A stretch of 64,000 nucleotides of DNA, taken from NCBI GenBank assembly GCA_015071005.1, contig SVIG01000001.1, forward strand, positions 248,001 through 312,000. Direction: 5' to 3'. How positions within the stretch are numbered: the stretch's first letter is position 1; each line of letters opens with the position of its first letter. The DNA is from Clostridiales bacterium. GTDB lineage: Bacteria; Bacillota; Clostridia; Christensenellales; Borkfalkiaceae. Under the pieces are notes generated by a model that was not told where the DNA came from, made no database searches, and was given only the letters and a program-made list of their open reading frames with translations. The translations under genes were made by a program, and so were the position numbers. Positions 27,133 through 36,183 of this stretch are shown piece after piece.

Positions 27133-27618
27133 CTACATATCCATCTTCGGTTCTTCCGTGTCATCAACGTCAGGGCACTCTTCTTCCGTAAGTTCAGGCG
27201 GATACAACGCTTCTTGTAAATCCTTCAAGGATTTATCTTCCTGCCAAGGCTGCGCATAACGCCATTTCCCGTCTTCCCCGAACACGTACACGTAATCCGC
27301 CCAGCTGCGTTCATCCGTCAATTCTTGATAAGACAACTCCTGCGCAGGACGGAACTCGTCACCCCTATCCCGCGCATAGGCCCTTGTAACGTCCTCCTGC
27401 GGATTTTCATAGGTGTGGGGCTTGTCGGGGTCGGGATTGACCTTCGGTGCCAGAAAAGAAATAGCACCCAAGCCTAACAACTCGTCCAGCTTTTCAGGCG
27501 TATTGTAATGCTCCAACAACACCTTCCCGTTATGTTCAAGATACCCGTCCCAATGACAGTAAATCGTCCTAAATTTGTCCTCGCCTACCTGTTTTGCAAT
27601 TAAACTTCTCGTTGCCAT
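27133..27618 (-). CDS. Conserved ICE protein, unknown function
   Basis: 161 residues. The start MATRSLIAKQV...IYCHWDGYLEHNG resembles a small protein widespread in phages and ICEs of Firmicutes; its role is unknown. It is acidic at the C-terminus and soluble. GGGAGG precedes the ATG at 27618. It lies between an acidic protein and the DUF6103-like gene in the same operon. Confidence 0.72.
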   Translation of the reverse strand: MATRSLIAKQVGEDKFRTIYCHWDGYLEHNGKVLLEHYNTPEKLDELLGLGAISFLAPKVNPDPDKPHTYENPQEDVTRAYARDRGDEFRPAQELSYQELTDERSWADYVYVFGEDGKWRYAQPWQEDKSLKDLQEALYPPELTEEECPDVDDTEEPKMDM

Positions 27619-27620
27619 TT

Positions 27621-27911
27621 TTATATTCCTCCCATAACAACTTCTTGATTTTGCGTTTCTGCTTCCTCTTCGATTTCGCTTTCTTCTTGCGCGTTTTCGT
27701 ACTCTTCTTCCGTATGATAAATCTCAGGTTCGACAACACTTGCGCCAAGCATACTCATAGCATTCTCCGCGACTTCTTCTTTTGAACAACAATCCGGCGC
27801 GTTTGCCATATACGCCGTTACTTCCATAACGTCTTCGCCCGTAATCATATCCGTTGTTTCTTCAACTTCCCTTTCGTAGTCTTCCTGCGGTTCAATCTTC
27901 TTTTTCTTCAT
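27621..27911 (-). CDS. Acidic small protein, unknown
   Basis: 96 residues, about a third Glu/Asp, with no hydrophobic segment and no recognised domain. I start it at 27911, where AGGAGGAAAACA precedes ATG; an extension to 27938 lacks a ribosome site. It might act like DUF4315/DUF4366-region proteins that follow VirB4 in related elements, but the sequence does not prove this. Confidence 0.62.
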   Translation of the reverse strand: MKKKKIEPQEDYEREVEETTDMITGEDVMEVTAYMANAPDCCSKEEVAENAMSMLGASVVEPEIYHTEEEYENAQEESEIEEEAETQNQEVVMGGI

Positions 27912-27930
27912 TGTTTTCCTCCTGTTTTTT

Positions 27931-28413
27931 CTATTCATCTGATACCTGGGTATCCCTTAGCTCTTGAACAGCGTTCTGGAAGTCTTCCGTTTTAATGTCT
28001 TTCCCGAACTCTGTATTCACTTTCTGGACGAGTTCTTCATCCGTCTGGTCAGTTTCAAAACAGCCTACCAACCTCAATACGAACCCGTCCTTTTCGCCTT
28101 CATCGTGCAAGGCAAACACATACAGCGTTTGCGCTTCTTCTACCTGCGTCTGCGTAAACCCCGCGTCCAGCATTTCGTCTTCTATTTCCTGCGCCACCAC
28201 TTCCATCTTCGCCTGTTGGTCGTAAAGCTGCTCGTACAGCCTATCCACGTTCAAATCGATATCTCCCGAAAAAATCCCTAAAAGCGCTATGATCGGCATT
28301 AGGATAATAAACAATACCCCAAGCACAATCCCCAATAGGATTTTTCGCAACCGTTTATCCGTCAGGACTGTAACGACAACCTTCTTGATGATAGGGATAA
28401 CAGGGGCAGCCAT
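27931..28413 (-). CDS. Single-pass membrane protein after VirB4
   Basis: 160 residues. A basic N-terminus (PIIKKVVVTVLTDKRLRK) and a hydrophobic helix (about 26-48) resemble the start of the large peptidoglycan-hydrolase transfer proteins that follow VirB4 in clostridial ICEs. The rest is an acidic helical segment of about 110 residues; the expected NlpC/P60 or CHAP domain is absent. It is either a short relative or what remains of that protein. ATG overlaps the VirB4 stop (TAATG). Confidence 0.7.
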   Translation of the reverse strand: MAAPVIPIIKKVVVTVLTDKRLRKILLGIVLGVLFIILMPIIALLGIFSGDIDLNVDRLYEQLYDQQAKMEVVAQEIEDEMLDAGFTQTQVEEAQTLYVFALHDEGEKDGFVLRLVGCFETDQTDEELVQKVNTEFGKDIKTEDFQNAVQELRDTQVSDE

Positions 28414-30236
28414 TAGCGGCCGCCCCCTTTCCCAAACAATGCCGATTTATATGCAGGCGCTTTTACCTGTAAGAGATACCTTTCATTCCCGCAACGGTAC
28501 AAGCAAGTACCGCGTTCCGGGTATTTAATGAGGTCGAATTCACAAGCTTCCACCTGCAACGCGTCCATATATTCTCTGGGGTTTATCTGCCCCGCGTTGA
28601 ACAAGAACTGATGCGTAGGAATACTAAACAGCGGCTTCGTAAACTCCCTGATTTCCGGCAATAAAAAATCTTCGATATTCTGGCTTGCCAAAATCACCGA
28701 AGATTCCTTTTTTCTGACACGTTTCATCGCATTGCGAATATACTCAATCGCCGTCAGGTTCGTCAAGAACAAGTACAGCTCGTCAATGCTCGCCGTTGTG
28801 TTTCCCACACTCAAGAGTTGGTTGCTCATATACGATAAAATATTGAAAAGCATCGCATCCTTCAACCGCTTATTCGTATCCAGCAAACCCTTTACGCCAA
28901 AGCACAAAAATTCACCGTCCGTGATGTTCGTATGCCCGTTAAAATACTTGCTTTCCGTGCCTACGCACATTGAGTTTATCCCCAAGCACACCTCCTGCAA
29001 CGTCGCTTCCGTATACAAATATTTGCGCTGGTTGTCGTAGGTCATAAACTCTTCTTCGCACAAGTGATAGAAATCCGACATAATCGGGAAATCCTCCGCT
29101 TTCGTTTTACTGTAATCAGTCGCGTCTGTAATCCCGTATCGCGCATACAATTTCGCCAAGAGAATTTCTATCGTATCTAAATGCTCGTCCGCGAAATCCT
29201 TATAGCACCTAAAAAAGTCCTTCAAAAACGCAATGTGTTGCGAAAGCCGCGTCACCTTCTTGAACGCTTCGGGGATATCCGCGTCCACTTCGTCCAACCC
29301 GTCCGACCAAGCCTTCGGCTCCAAGGGATTGATTTTATACTCGCCCGATAAAAAGTCCACGTAACATCCGCCTAAATTCGCGCACAACTCTTCGTACTCG
29401 CCTTCGGGATCCAGCACGATAACACGCTTACCCGATTCGCGAATGTTCGTCAAAAGCAGTTTCATCAAATACGATTTACCCTGACCGCTATTTCCCAAGA
29501 TAAGTGCATTGCCGTTCGTCTTATCATCCGCGCGTTTATCCAAGTCTACGAGAATATTCGTTCCGAACTTGTCCCGCCCGATATACATACCGTGTTCGTC
29601 CGTTTTTCCCGAAAAACTGAACGGATATAAATTCGCCGACGAGCTCGCAGGCAACACTCTCTCGTACAACGCGCCGAACATATTCGAGCCCGTCGGGATA
29701 ACAGAAAGAAAACCTTCTTTCTGCCGCAACGTCAGCCTATCCACCGTCACTTTCGAGCGTGCGAGCTCCATCATAATTTCTTCTTGCAACACGCGGAGTT
29801 TCTCCAAACTCTTGGCTTTCAACTCGATAAACACACTGCAATGCAACAATACTTCTCTGTTTTTGCGCATATCCGCAAGCAGCTCGATTACGTCCTGCAA
29901 ATTCCCTTCCGCTTCCACCGCTTCCGTCATATCGTTTGCCGTGGATTTCATCCTGTTTTTTCTGGTCGCATTCTGGATAATTTTCTTTTGCTCAACAGGC
30001 TCGACAAGCCTATGATAAATACGGAGCGTCACTCCGTTCCTATCCGCAAGGCGCGCCAAAATCGCCTGTTCTTCCGTACTCGGCGGGTATTCCCTTATCG
30101 CCCACACACAACGATAACTATCCCCTACGATATAATGATCCACAAAGAACCGTATCGCGCCAGGCGCTATGCAATCAAAAAAATCCTTCGTCCTAATAAG
30201 CTCCTGCTTTTCAGGAGATAATTCTTTTTTATTCAT
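28413..30236 (-). CDS. VirB4-type conjugation ATPase
   Basis: About 607 residues. Walker A GNSGQGKS at about 248-255, Walker B region VIVLDPEGEYE, and a C-terminal SVILASQNIEDFL. It powers assembly of, and transport through, the type IV secretion channel at the membrane. I start it at 30236, where AGGAGG precedes the ATG; this start overlaps the end of the upstream gene by eight bases. Confidence 0.93.
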   Translation of the reverse strand: MNKKELSPEKQELIRTKDFFDCIAPGAIRFFVDHYIVGDSYRCVWAIREYPPSTEEQAILARLADRNGVTLRIYHRLVEPVEQKKIIQNATRKNRMKSTANDMTEAVEAEGNLQDVIELLADMRKNREVLLHCSVFIELKAKSLEKLRVLQEEIMMELARSKVTVDRLTLRQKEGFLSVIPTGSNMFGALYERVLPASSSANLYPFSFSGKTDEHGMYIGRDKFGTNILVDLDKRADDKTNGNALILGNSGQGKSYLMKLLLTNIRESGKRVIVLDPEGEYEELCANLGGCYVDFLSGEYKINPLEPKAWSDGLDEVDADIPEAFKKVTRLSQHIAFLKDFFRCYKDFADEHLDTIEILLAKLYARYGITDATDYSKTKAEDFPIMSDFYHLCEEEFMTYDNQRKYLYTEATLQEVCLGINSMCVGTESKYFNGHTNITDGEFLCFGVKGLLDTNKRLKDAMLFNILSYMSNQLLSVGNTTASIDELYLFLTNLTAIEYIRNAMKRVRKKESSVILASQNIEDFLLPEIREFTKPLFSIPTHQFLFNAGQINPREYMDALQVEACEFDLIKYPERGTCLYRCGNERYLLQVKAPAYKSALFGKGGGR

Positions 30237-30828
30237 CGGCTTCTTCCTCCTTTTTTTTGCCCGCAAAAAACTGCGCGCCGTCTACGTCGGGCATACACTC
30301 GCCTCGCAGGGAAACGTCGAAATAAAGTGCCAACAACCGCTTAATTTCGCCCTTTTGCAGGCGGTGCGCGTCGAACCCTTGCTCGGATATCGTTTTTTGC
30401 ACCGTGTTCGCGTAATTGAAGACCTGCATAGGGTTCATATTCCTACAACGCGCCACGAACATAAACTGCCGCGCCGTTGCCATTTCTAGCTGAATTTCGC
30501 TTAAAAACGCCAAGTCTTTCCCAAGCAGTTTCTTGATTCTGGGGTTGTATTCCTCCTCCCGTCTGCGCAATAAATACGCCTTGTTTTCGTCGAAACACTC
30601 GGACGAGTCCATACATACAATTTCCAAATCGGGAATGGACGAGAGCGTCAGCATCAGCTGCCGCACTTTCACCTCCACCGCCGACGCGGACAGTACCGAG
30701 ATGTTGCTCGGCGTTACCAGAAAGAATAATAACTCGCCTTTATTCGTTTGTAAGCCGTAGTCCGTAAATGCCTTAATCCCAAGCAGCGTTTGCACGCTTG
30801 CGCCGCTTGCCTTTTCTTTTTTTGCCAT
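30229..30828 (-). CDS. VirB4-associated ICE protein
   Basis: 199 residues. The sequence IKAFTDYGLQTNKGELLFFL...VTPSNISVLSA resembles the N-terminal, non-ATPase domain of VirB4-type proteins and is encoded directly before VirB4 in Tn1549/CTn-like elements. It probably joins the secretion complex on the inner side of the membrane. C-terminal Lys/Glu-rich tail. It overlaps VirB4. Confidence 0.8.
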   Translation of the reverse strand: MAKKEKASGASVQTLLGIKAFTDYGLQTNKGELLFFLVTPSNISVLSASAVEVKVRQLMLTLSSIPDLEIVCMDSSECFDENKAYLLRRREEEYNPRIKKLLGKDLAFLSEIQLEMATARQFMFVARCRNMNPMQVFNYANTVQKTISEQGFDAHRLQKGEIKRLLALYFDVSLRGECMPDVDGAQFFAGKKKEEEADE

Positions 30829-30832
30829 ACTT

Positions 30833-31093
30833 TTACCTCCACTTGTAATATTGCTGGTCCGTCACAAAGTACCGCGTTGCGTATTTGAGATAATCCAGCA
30901 CCGTCATATCATCCTTTCGGATCGTTAAAACCGCAAAGCAAAGCGCAATCGCTATGGGCGCTATCCAGCCCGCAACCACGAATAACACAATAGCTACCAG
31001 CGCCATGACCGCTAAAATAATAAAATCTTTCATACTCCACAGCCATAAATTTGCCTTTGCTTTGAGATTTTTAGGGTATAAATATTCCTTCAT
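30833..31093 (-). CDS. VirB3/PrgI-like membrane protein
   Basis: 86 residues with a hydrophobic hairpin (FIILAVMALVAIVLFVVAGW and a second segment) and the conserved ends YPKNLKAKANLWLW and YFVTDQQYYKWR. It sits just upstream of VirB4 as VirB3-like subunits do. Start at 31093 after AAAGGAG. Confidence 0.82.
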   Translation of the reverse strand: MKEYLYPKNLKAKANLWLWSMKDFIILAVMALVAIVLFVVAGWIAPIAIALCFAVLTIRKDDMTVLDYLKYATRYFVTDQQYYKWR

Positions 31094-31118
31094 TTTTTCT
31101 CCTTTTCTATTTTCCGTA

Positions 31119-31556
31119 TCAGCCGAGAACCACGCTCGCAAGGTTCACGTACCACCGCTTGTCCGACGCGTATTCCACGTCCGCGTCCTTCGTCTGTTTT
31201 CTACGGTAGCACAGCCTATATAATATGCCGTGCAATCGTAATTCGCCTGCTATTTTCCGCATAGAACGCGGCGTCTTTTGCAGGTTTTCTTCTCCGTAAA
31301 ACCGTATAAACGCCGCAATTTCATACACCGAGCTTGTATAGCAGTGGCTTTCGAAAACTCTTACCGCGTGTTCTCCAAACTTCATACGGACAACCTTGCC
31401 GTTTGCTAGCGTTAACCATACCTCACCGTCCGCTTCTTCATACGAAAAGTCCTGCGGGGCGGTGTGTTCCTCCCACGTGCTTTGACAGCCGTTGGCAACC
31501 ATTACGAATCCTAACAATAAACAAACGGCAAGGATAATCGCCGCTAATCGTTTTAT
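31119..31556 (-). CDS. ICE lipoprotein, probable AUA start
   Basis: 145 residues if started at the ATA codon at 31554-31556. Read from there, the protein has a textbook lipoprotein signal: KR, a hydrophobic core (LAAIILAVCLLLGFVMV) and a Cys at position 24 (VANGC). GGGAGG lies six bases before that ATA, and the only in-frame alternative (TTG at 31517) would remove the basic part of the signal. The codon upstream is already the previous gene's stop. The mature part is an uncharacterised soluble domain. Between VirB6 and VirB3-like genes, so likely a channel component on the outer membrane face. Confidence 0.65.
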   Translation of the reverse strand: MKRLAAIILAVCLLLGFVMVANGCQSTWEEHTAPQDFSYEEADGEVWLTLANGKVVRMKFGEHAVRVFESHCYTSSVYEIAAFIRFYGEENLQKTPRSMRKIAGELRLHGILYRLCYRRKQTKDADVEYASDKRWYVNLASVVLG

Positions 31557-31568
31557 GTTGAGCCTCCC

Positions 31569-32495
31569 TTATTTCGCTTTCGAGATAATACGCGTAAGGT
31601 TAATTGCCGTCGTTGCTGCGTGTACCGCGCTCATAATATTAAACCGCATAGAGCTGTCCATACCAAACTGCGCTGCCACTCTCGGCACTTCATTCGCCGC
31701 AAGCATTATCCCTAACCCCAAAAGCATATTCGTCGGGAAGGTCAGAAGCCCTAAATACATCATCGTCGTCTGCATAAACGCCGTTAAACACGTCGCAATG
31801 ATCTGTTTCATCCATTGCGTAAACCCGTCCGTATAACCCCTTGGTACAGAGAACATATACAGCGAGCCTACCGAGATTTGCACCAGCAATATCCCGCCTC
31901 TTTTGATGTTCTGGAAAAACAGTTTGACGATGCAATACGTAAACGCTACTAGCACCAAAAGCGCTACTAAACCGCTCATGCCCGTTACCGAAACGCCTAT
32001 ATAATTGAGTACTGATTTAGCCTGTTCCACAAAATTGTTGATTTGATAGCCTGATATATTCCACGCCATCTCATGCGCAAACGTGTTTTGCAGTGAAATG
32101 GTGAACTTATAAAGTTCCACAGGCACAACGCCAATCAGCGAGCAAGCAAAAAAGCCCTTCAAAATGTTTAAGATAGTCGTTTTGATATTCGCCCGCCCCG
32201 TCTGGTATTCCACGGCAACGTCAAAGATGGCAATCACCATCCCTACAATAAACAGCGACCAACCCAAGAGCGTGAATAGCTGTATCGTCCACTGTATCCA
32301 CGGCAAATCAAATAGGTCTGCGCCCATATTTCCGATCATCGTGAAAAAATCGGCTATCGCACCGTATACCGTATCGTACATCCAACGGAGCATCGTCGTC
32401 CAAATGGTACTCGACAGCGTTTCAGCTACCTTTGCAAAAGCGTCCACAATTGCGTCGCCGATACCGTCTATAATGTCCTTTACCCAACCAAACAT
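31569..32495 (-). CDS. VirB6/TrbL-like multi-pass membrane protein
   Basis: 308 residues with five to six membrane helices. It starts MFGWVKDIIDGIGDAIVDAF and contains the segment KGFFACSLIGVVPVELYKFTI, typical of the VirB6-type inner-membrane channel protein of clostridial ICEs. It lies 19 bases after the pilin-like gene. Confidence 0.88.
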   Translation of the reverse strand: MFGWVKDIIDGIGDAIVDAFAKVAETLSSTIWTTMLRWMYDTVYGAIADFFTMIGNMGADLFDLPWIQWTIQLFTLLGWSLFIVGMVIAIFDVAVEYQTGRANIKTTILNILKGFFACSLIGVVPVELYKFTISLQNTFAHEMAWNISGYQINNFVEQAKSVLNYIGVSVTGMSGLVALLVLVAFTYCIVKLFFQNIKRGGILLVQISVGSLYMFSVPRGYTDGFTQWMKQIIATCLTAFMQTTMMYLGLLTFPTNMLLGLGIMLAANEVPRVAAQFGMDSSMRFNIMSAVHAATTAINLTRIISKAK

Positions 32496-32514
32496 TCCGT
32501 TTGCCTCCCTACGC

Positions 32515-32865
32515 CTACATACCTAAAATATCCCAGATATACAAAGGCGCCGTAAGGGTGAAAATAAGGCACGCAAACAAAATGCACGGCGCAACGAACT
32601 CAAACTGACCGTGCTTGCGGTAGTCAAAGTACGCCATACCTAATTTAATAAAGAACATTACCGCAAGTATCAAATCCACAACCGGGAAAATAACGTTATT
32701 TACCACCTGTTTGATCTGTCCTTGCGCGTCGTTCCACGTGTTCTGAACTGCGCCCGCCACGTCACCCGTATCCGCCGACGCAACTATACCCGTAAACGTA
32801 CACGCTGCAATGATAAGCACCAACGACAACGCGCCGATTAAAATGAGCCAATGTTTTCTTTTCAT
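32515..32865 (-). CDS. DUF3852, VirB2-like pilin
   Basis: 116 residues. A signal-like hydrophobic start (WLILIGALSLVLIIAA) is followed by two more hydrophobic helices separated by a short basic loop (DYRKHGQF), the topology of VirB2/TrbC pilins. DUF3852 proteins hold this place before VirB6 in related elements. Confidence 0.82.
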   Translation of the reverse strand: MKRKHWLILIGALSLVLIIAACTFTGIVASADTGDVAGAVQNTWNDAQGQIKQVVNNVIFPVVDLILAVMFFIKLGMAYFDYRKHGQFEFVAPCILFACLIFTLTAPLYIWDILGM

Positions 32866-32870
32866 TCTTT

Positions 32871-33194
32871 CTATCCTCCTGTTTTTATATCCTTATCCCG
32901 AATTTTTCTCGTTTTAAGTTTCATGTTTCTACAAAATTGCAATTCTTCCTGCATCTCCTCTGTAAGTTCCTCCCCAAACACCCATACTTCATCGCAAAAC
33001 CAAAGTAAACTCATACCTGCCCTATGCATTTCCTTCTTTTCGGCTTCATTTCTTATCCCGAACATCACTGCGTAAGCGTGCGGCCCAACAGGTACACAGT
33101 CCTTTTTTAGCACGTAGGTATAGTACGATTTTGCGTTTTTGAGCTCTTGCGGGACGGCTTCCAAAGGTGCGCAAACGTATATCTTTTTCTGCAT
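32871..33194 (-). CDS. Deoxyribosyltransferase-like (DUF4406/DUF7768-type) protein
   Basis: 107 residues. The pattern KIYVCAPLEA...NAKSYYTYVL...PVGPHAYAVMFG...MSLLWFCDEVWVFGE is that of small Rossmann-like proteins related to nucleoside 2-deoxyribosyltransferases. They may process a nucleotide, but no role is established. Gaps to neighbours are five to seven bases. Confidence 0.72.
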   Translation of the reverse strand: MQKKIYVCAPLEAVPQELKNAKSYYTYVLKKDCVPVGPHAYAVMFGIRNEAEKKEMHRAGMSLLWFCDEVWVFGEELTEEMQEELQFCRNMKLKTRKIRDKDIKTGG

Positions 33195-33201
33195 ACAATA
33201 C

Positions 33202-33888
33202 TCATCTTAATGCGATAAACATTGCGCCTGTATCCGCTTCCACCTCCTCTTGAGAAATTTGTTCAGGCTCCGCGTATTTTTCTAAATACTTCGCCTGCTC
33301 TTCTTCCGTAAGCGAACGAAACTCTTCGCCTTGCACCCCAACAACAAAAAAAGGGCCCGCAATCACCGACTTCCCGTCGTTGAATCTGCGATTCCCTTCC
33401 ATTCCCATGAGCTTGGCTTCTTCGTTTCCAACCACACACGTATTATCATCGTGGCAATAGATACACTCTATCATCCCCTTGACCGCGCGTTGTTCGCCCT
33501 CCAAGGTATGCTCCACTTCCCCTAAATACGCAGGCTTATTCGGTTCCACGTACACAACCTTTAAAAGGTTGTCGGGCTTAATCGCTTGAGATGCGTCGAA
33601 CTCAATTTTCTTAAAGCCCACAAGGTCGCAAAAGTACGCGCCGTCTTCCGTTTGCACAACGTCGGAAATAGACATTGAATGCCCTCTGTGCAAGGGATGT
33701 CCTTCACAGTTAAACAGTGAGTACACGTCCTCCAAGTCCGCTGCCTCTACGTCGCCGTCGAACACTTCATTGTATATGGCCGCATCTATATCCGACGTGC
33801 CTTGCAAGCGTTCCAGCCTGTTAGAGTCCATAAACTTCACACCGTTCTTGTCTTTTTCTTGGTCGATTTGGAATATCTTTATTCTCAT
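33202..33888 (-). CDS. YodL domain and DUF3846 protein
   Basis: 228 residues. The N-terminal half (MRIKIFQIDQEKDKNGVKFM...) is a YodL domain; the second half from about residue 105 (LKVVYVEPNKPAYLGEV...VIAGPFFVVG) is DUF3846. Both are ICE-associated and of unknown function. I start it at 33888 after AGGAGGTATCAAGCA; that ATG overlaps the upstream stop by four bases (ATGA), showing translational coupling. Confidence 0.83.
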   Translation of the reverse strand: MRIKIFQIDQEKDKNGVKFMDSNRLERLQGTSDIDAAIYNEVFDGDVEAADLEDVYSLFNCEGHPLHRGHSMSISDVVQTEDGAYFCDLVGFKKIEFDASQAIKPDNLLKVVYVEPNKPAYLGEVEHTLEGEQRAVKGMIECIYCHDDNTCVVGNEEAKLMGMEGNRRFNDGKSVIAGPFFVVGVQGEEFRSLTEEEQAKYLEKYAEPEQISQEEVEADTGAMFIALR

Positions 33889-34637
33889 TGCTTGATACCT
33901 CCTATATCCATTGTTTCTTCTGTCTGCTCTTGCTCCGAAGTTTCTTCCACGGAGAACTCGGCAAACTTTTCCTGCGCCCATTCGGGCAACAAGTTCAGCT
34001 TGACCACGCCCAAAATCTCACTGCGGCGAAAGCAATCTTTCCCTCCGTCTTTGAGGTACCGACCATACACCTTCGTACCAAGCGTATCAGGCTTGCAGCC
34101 AAACCCGCCCGTTGCATACAAGAGTTGATTTTCGGGCGTTTTGCAATCATCCTTTAACACGTCCGCACGGACGGCTACAATCTTGCCCGTATAATCAATC
34201 CCTGCGCGGCTTTCGTCGTAAACGTGTTCGCGGGTAAACAGCTTTAAGCTATCCCATTCCCTTCGGGCTTGGTTCGTAAACCCGTTGACAAGCCCAGGAT
34301 GCGACATTAAAGCAAAGGCATCGCGGAAACGCTCCCAGTCGTTGGGAATATGGAAATTTCTTGCCCATTCTCGGTTTTCTTCCGTGTATCTCCCGTCTGC
34401 GCCTGCGCGTTGGATTGTATTCGCGAGCACCCAATTCACGCGGTCAAAACCGTGTTCCTCAATAACCTTCTTCGCACAGTCCGACGCCAAAGAATTATCC
34501 TTGTAATTCTGCCGTATCGCAAGCTCTATTGCCCTTGCGCAAATGCAGTTTTCTTTATAACTGTCCAACCAAAGATCGTTTTCTCCCCATTCTGCCGCTT
34601 CCGCCCGCGAAGACGTGTAGAGCGGCTTATTCGCCAT
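33885..34637 (-). CDS. DUF3849 protein
   Basis: About 250 residues. It begins MANKPLYTSSRAEAAEWGE and contains CARAIELAIRQNYKDN and FDRVNWVLANTIQ, the DUF3849 pattern; a second, possibly YodL/DUF4316-like part follows. Unknown function; common in clostridial ICEs beside YodL proteins. A GTG at 34646 is an alternative start. It overlaps the AbrB-type gene. Confidence 0.78.
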   Translation of the reverse strand: MANKPLYTSSRAEAAEWGENDLWLDSYKENCICARAIELAIRQNYKDNSLASDCAKKVIEEHGFDRVNWVLANTIQRAGADGRYTEENREWARNFHIPNDWERFRDAFALMSHPGLVNGFTNQARREWDSLKLFTREHVYDESRAGIDYTGKIVAVRADVLKDDCKTPENQLLYATGGFGCKPDTLGTKVYGRYLKDGGKDCFRRSEILGVVKLNLLPEWAQEKFAEFSVEETSEQEQTEETMDIGGIKQ

Positions 34638-34971
34638 GGTTTTCACCGCCCTGCAAGGTCGCCCATTTCACCGACAAATGCACAAGCGCCGCGCGCTGTT
34701 GCTCCGGCGACAATCCATTCAAAAAGTCGTAAAGCGTGATTTCTTCAGGCTCCGCTTTTCGCTTCGCCGCCTGCTTTTTCGGGGTTCTTGCACAGCTCGT
34801 TTGGCTTTGGCAGCCGTCGCAAATCTTTTCCCTGCGGACAACCACCGACTTCCCGTCCTTCGATTCGGCAAACGACAACACGTCGTCCGTTTCAAAACCT
34901 ACGCTTTGACGGATATGATACGGGATCGTAATCCGTCCCTTTTTACCTAAAATTCGATACGTTTTCTTCAT
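34627..34971 (-). CDS. AbrB/SpoVT-type DNA-binding protein
   Basis: 114 residues. The N-terminal swapped-hairpin domain (KTYRILGKKGRITIPYHIRQ...VGFETDDVLSF) is AbrB-like. A CDGCQSQTSC cysteine cluster follows, then a C-terminal helix pair (LYDFLNGLSPEQQRAALVHL). Probably a regulator of the element. AAAGGGG precedes the ATG. Confidence 0.83.
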   Translation of the reverse strand: MKKTYRILGKKGRITIPYHIRQSVGFETDDVLSFAESKDGKSVVVRREKICDGCQSQTSCARTPKKQAAKRKAEPEEITLYDFLNGLSPEQQRAALVHLSVKWATLQGGENHGE

Positions 34972-34982
34972 GTTTTACCCCT

Positions 34983-35186
34983 TTATCTTTTCTTGTTTGC
35001 ACAGCAAGGACAAATCGGACATTCGTCTTCATACTCTTCTTCGTCCTCCGCCTTTTCGATGAGAATTTTGCCGTTCGTTGCCGTAATCAATAACCCGTCG
35101 CCATCCTCGATACCTGCCGCTTTCAACGCCGCTACCGGCATTAAAAACAATTCCATTTCTTCCTTTACTTTCTTATTGTTTTGCAT
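34983..35186 (-). CDS. Small AbrB-like protein with Cys cluster
   Basis: 67 residues. MELFLMPVAALKAAGIEDGDGLLITA looks like an AbrB-type hairpin, followed by an acidic stretch and CPICPCCANKK, a possible metal site. AAAGGAG lies eight bases before the ATG at 35186, inside the end of the Dam-like gene (22-base overlap). It likely acts with the neighbouring AbrB-type protein. Confidence 0.72.
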   Translation of the reverse strand: MQNNKKVKEEMELFLMPVAALKAAGIEDGDGLLITATNGKILIEKAEDEEEYEDECPICPCCANKKR

Positions 35187-36142
35187 ACAATACTCTCCTT
35201 TAATATTTTTTCTACGTCTAAGTCTTCCTGTTGCGTTTCAAAAAACGTCATCTGCAAAGGCTTGCCCCTTGCCTTTTCGTATAAGTCGTAATTGCTTATC
35301 AAGAGTTCTTTGAACTCTTTCCCCGCTTCATACCGCTGCGCCATAGAATGTGTACGCGAGAAATCGAACATTGAAAACCCGTCGTACAGCTCTCGTATTT
35401 CAGGGCAATCATTATACGAAAGCAAAAACTTGCCCTTGATTGCCTTTAGCGTATCCCGCAACCGCACGTGGTCTGCCCAGCCAAAGCCTACTTCGTACAT
35501 ATCCTCCGTAGAAAAGTACGGCGGGTCTGCATAGAAGAAACTATCTGGTCTATCATAGTGCTTGATAAGTGTTTCAAAGTCTTGATTTTCCACAACAACA
35601 TTCGCCATTCTGTTCTCCAGCTCCTTGATGAGCCCAAACAACTTTCGAATGTCAAAAGGCTGGCTTGCAAACGATTTACAGCTACTCGAATAGCTATAAC
35701 GCAATAGTTTCAAAAACATCGCCGCGCGCCTTACGTCATAGTCCTGCGTAATCCGCAGCCGCGTTTCCTTTATCTCCGTTGCTTCGGGCGGGGGCAAGAG
35801 TATCCCCGTAATTGCCAGCTCTTCGTTTAGATACTCGTCCGTGAACTCTCCGTCCTCAAAGAATTTCTTGATAGCGATAAAATCCTCACGGGAGTTCAGA
35901 TTGCAAAAACCTATCTCCCGAATGGTAGCCATCGTTCTTTCTTTCATGCAACGGAAAAGGTTGACAAGGTTTCTATCAAAGTCGTTATACACCTCAAAAG
36001 GGTGTACTTCTGGCTTACCGAGCAATACGCTTCCACTACCGCCAAAAACGTCGATAAACCTGCCGTATCGTTTAGGGAATACGGCGTATAAGATATGAAG
36101 GATGGAAGATTTATTCCCCACCCTTGATACCGGTGTCTTCAT
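35165..36142 (-). CDS. N6-adenine DNA methylase (Dam/D12 class)
   Basis: 325 residues. SAM-binding motif FIDVFGGSGS (29-38), catalytic DPPY (206-209) and an N-terminal PVSRVGNKSS segment typical of D12-class enzymes such as Dam and M.DpnIIA. No restriction enzyme is next to it, so it is an orphan methylase, probably protecting the ICE DNA from host restriction. Target site not predictable with certainty; GATC is common for the class. Confidence 0.9.
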   Translation of the reverse strand: MKTPVSRVGNKSSILHILYAVFPKRYGRFIDVFGGSGSVLLGKPEVHPFEVYNDFDRNLVNLFRCMKERTMATIREIGFCNLNSREDFIAIKKFFEDGEFTDEYLNEELAITGILLPPPEATEIKETRLRITQDYDVRRAAMFLKLLRYSYSSSCKSFASQPFDIRKLFGLIKELENRMANVVVENQDFETLIKHYDRPDSFFYADPPYFSTEDMYEVGFGWADHVRLRDTLKAIKGKFLLSYNDCPEIRELYDGFSMFDFSRTHSMAQRYEAGKEFKELLISNYDLYEKARGKPLQMTFFETQQEDLDVEKILKESIVCKTIRK

Positions 36143-36183
36143 TCCTTTTTACCTCTCTTTCCGCCGCGCCTCGTTCGTCCTGA

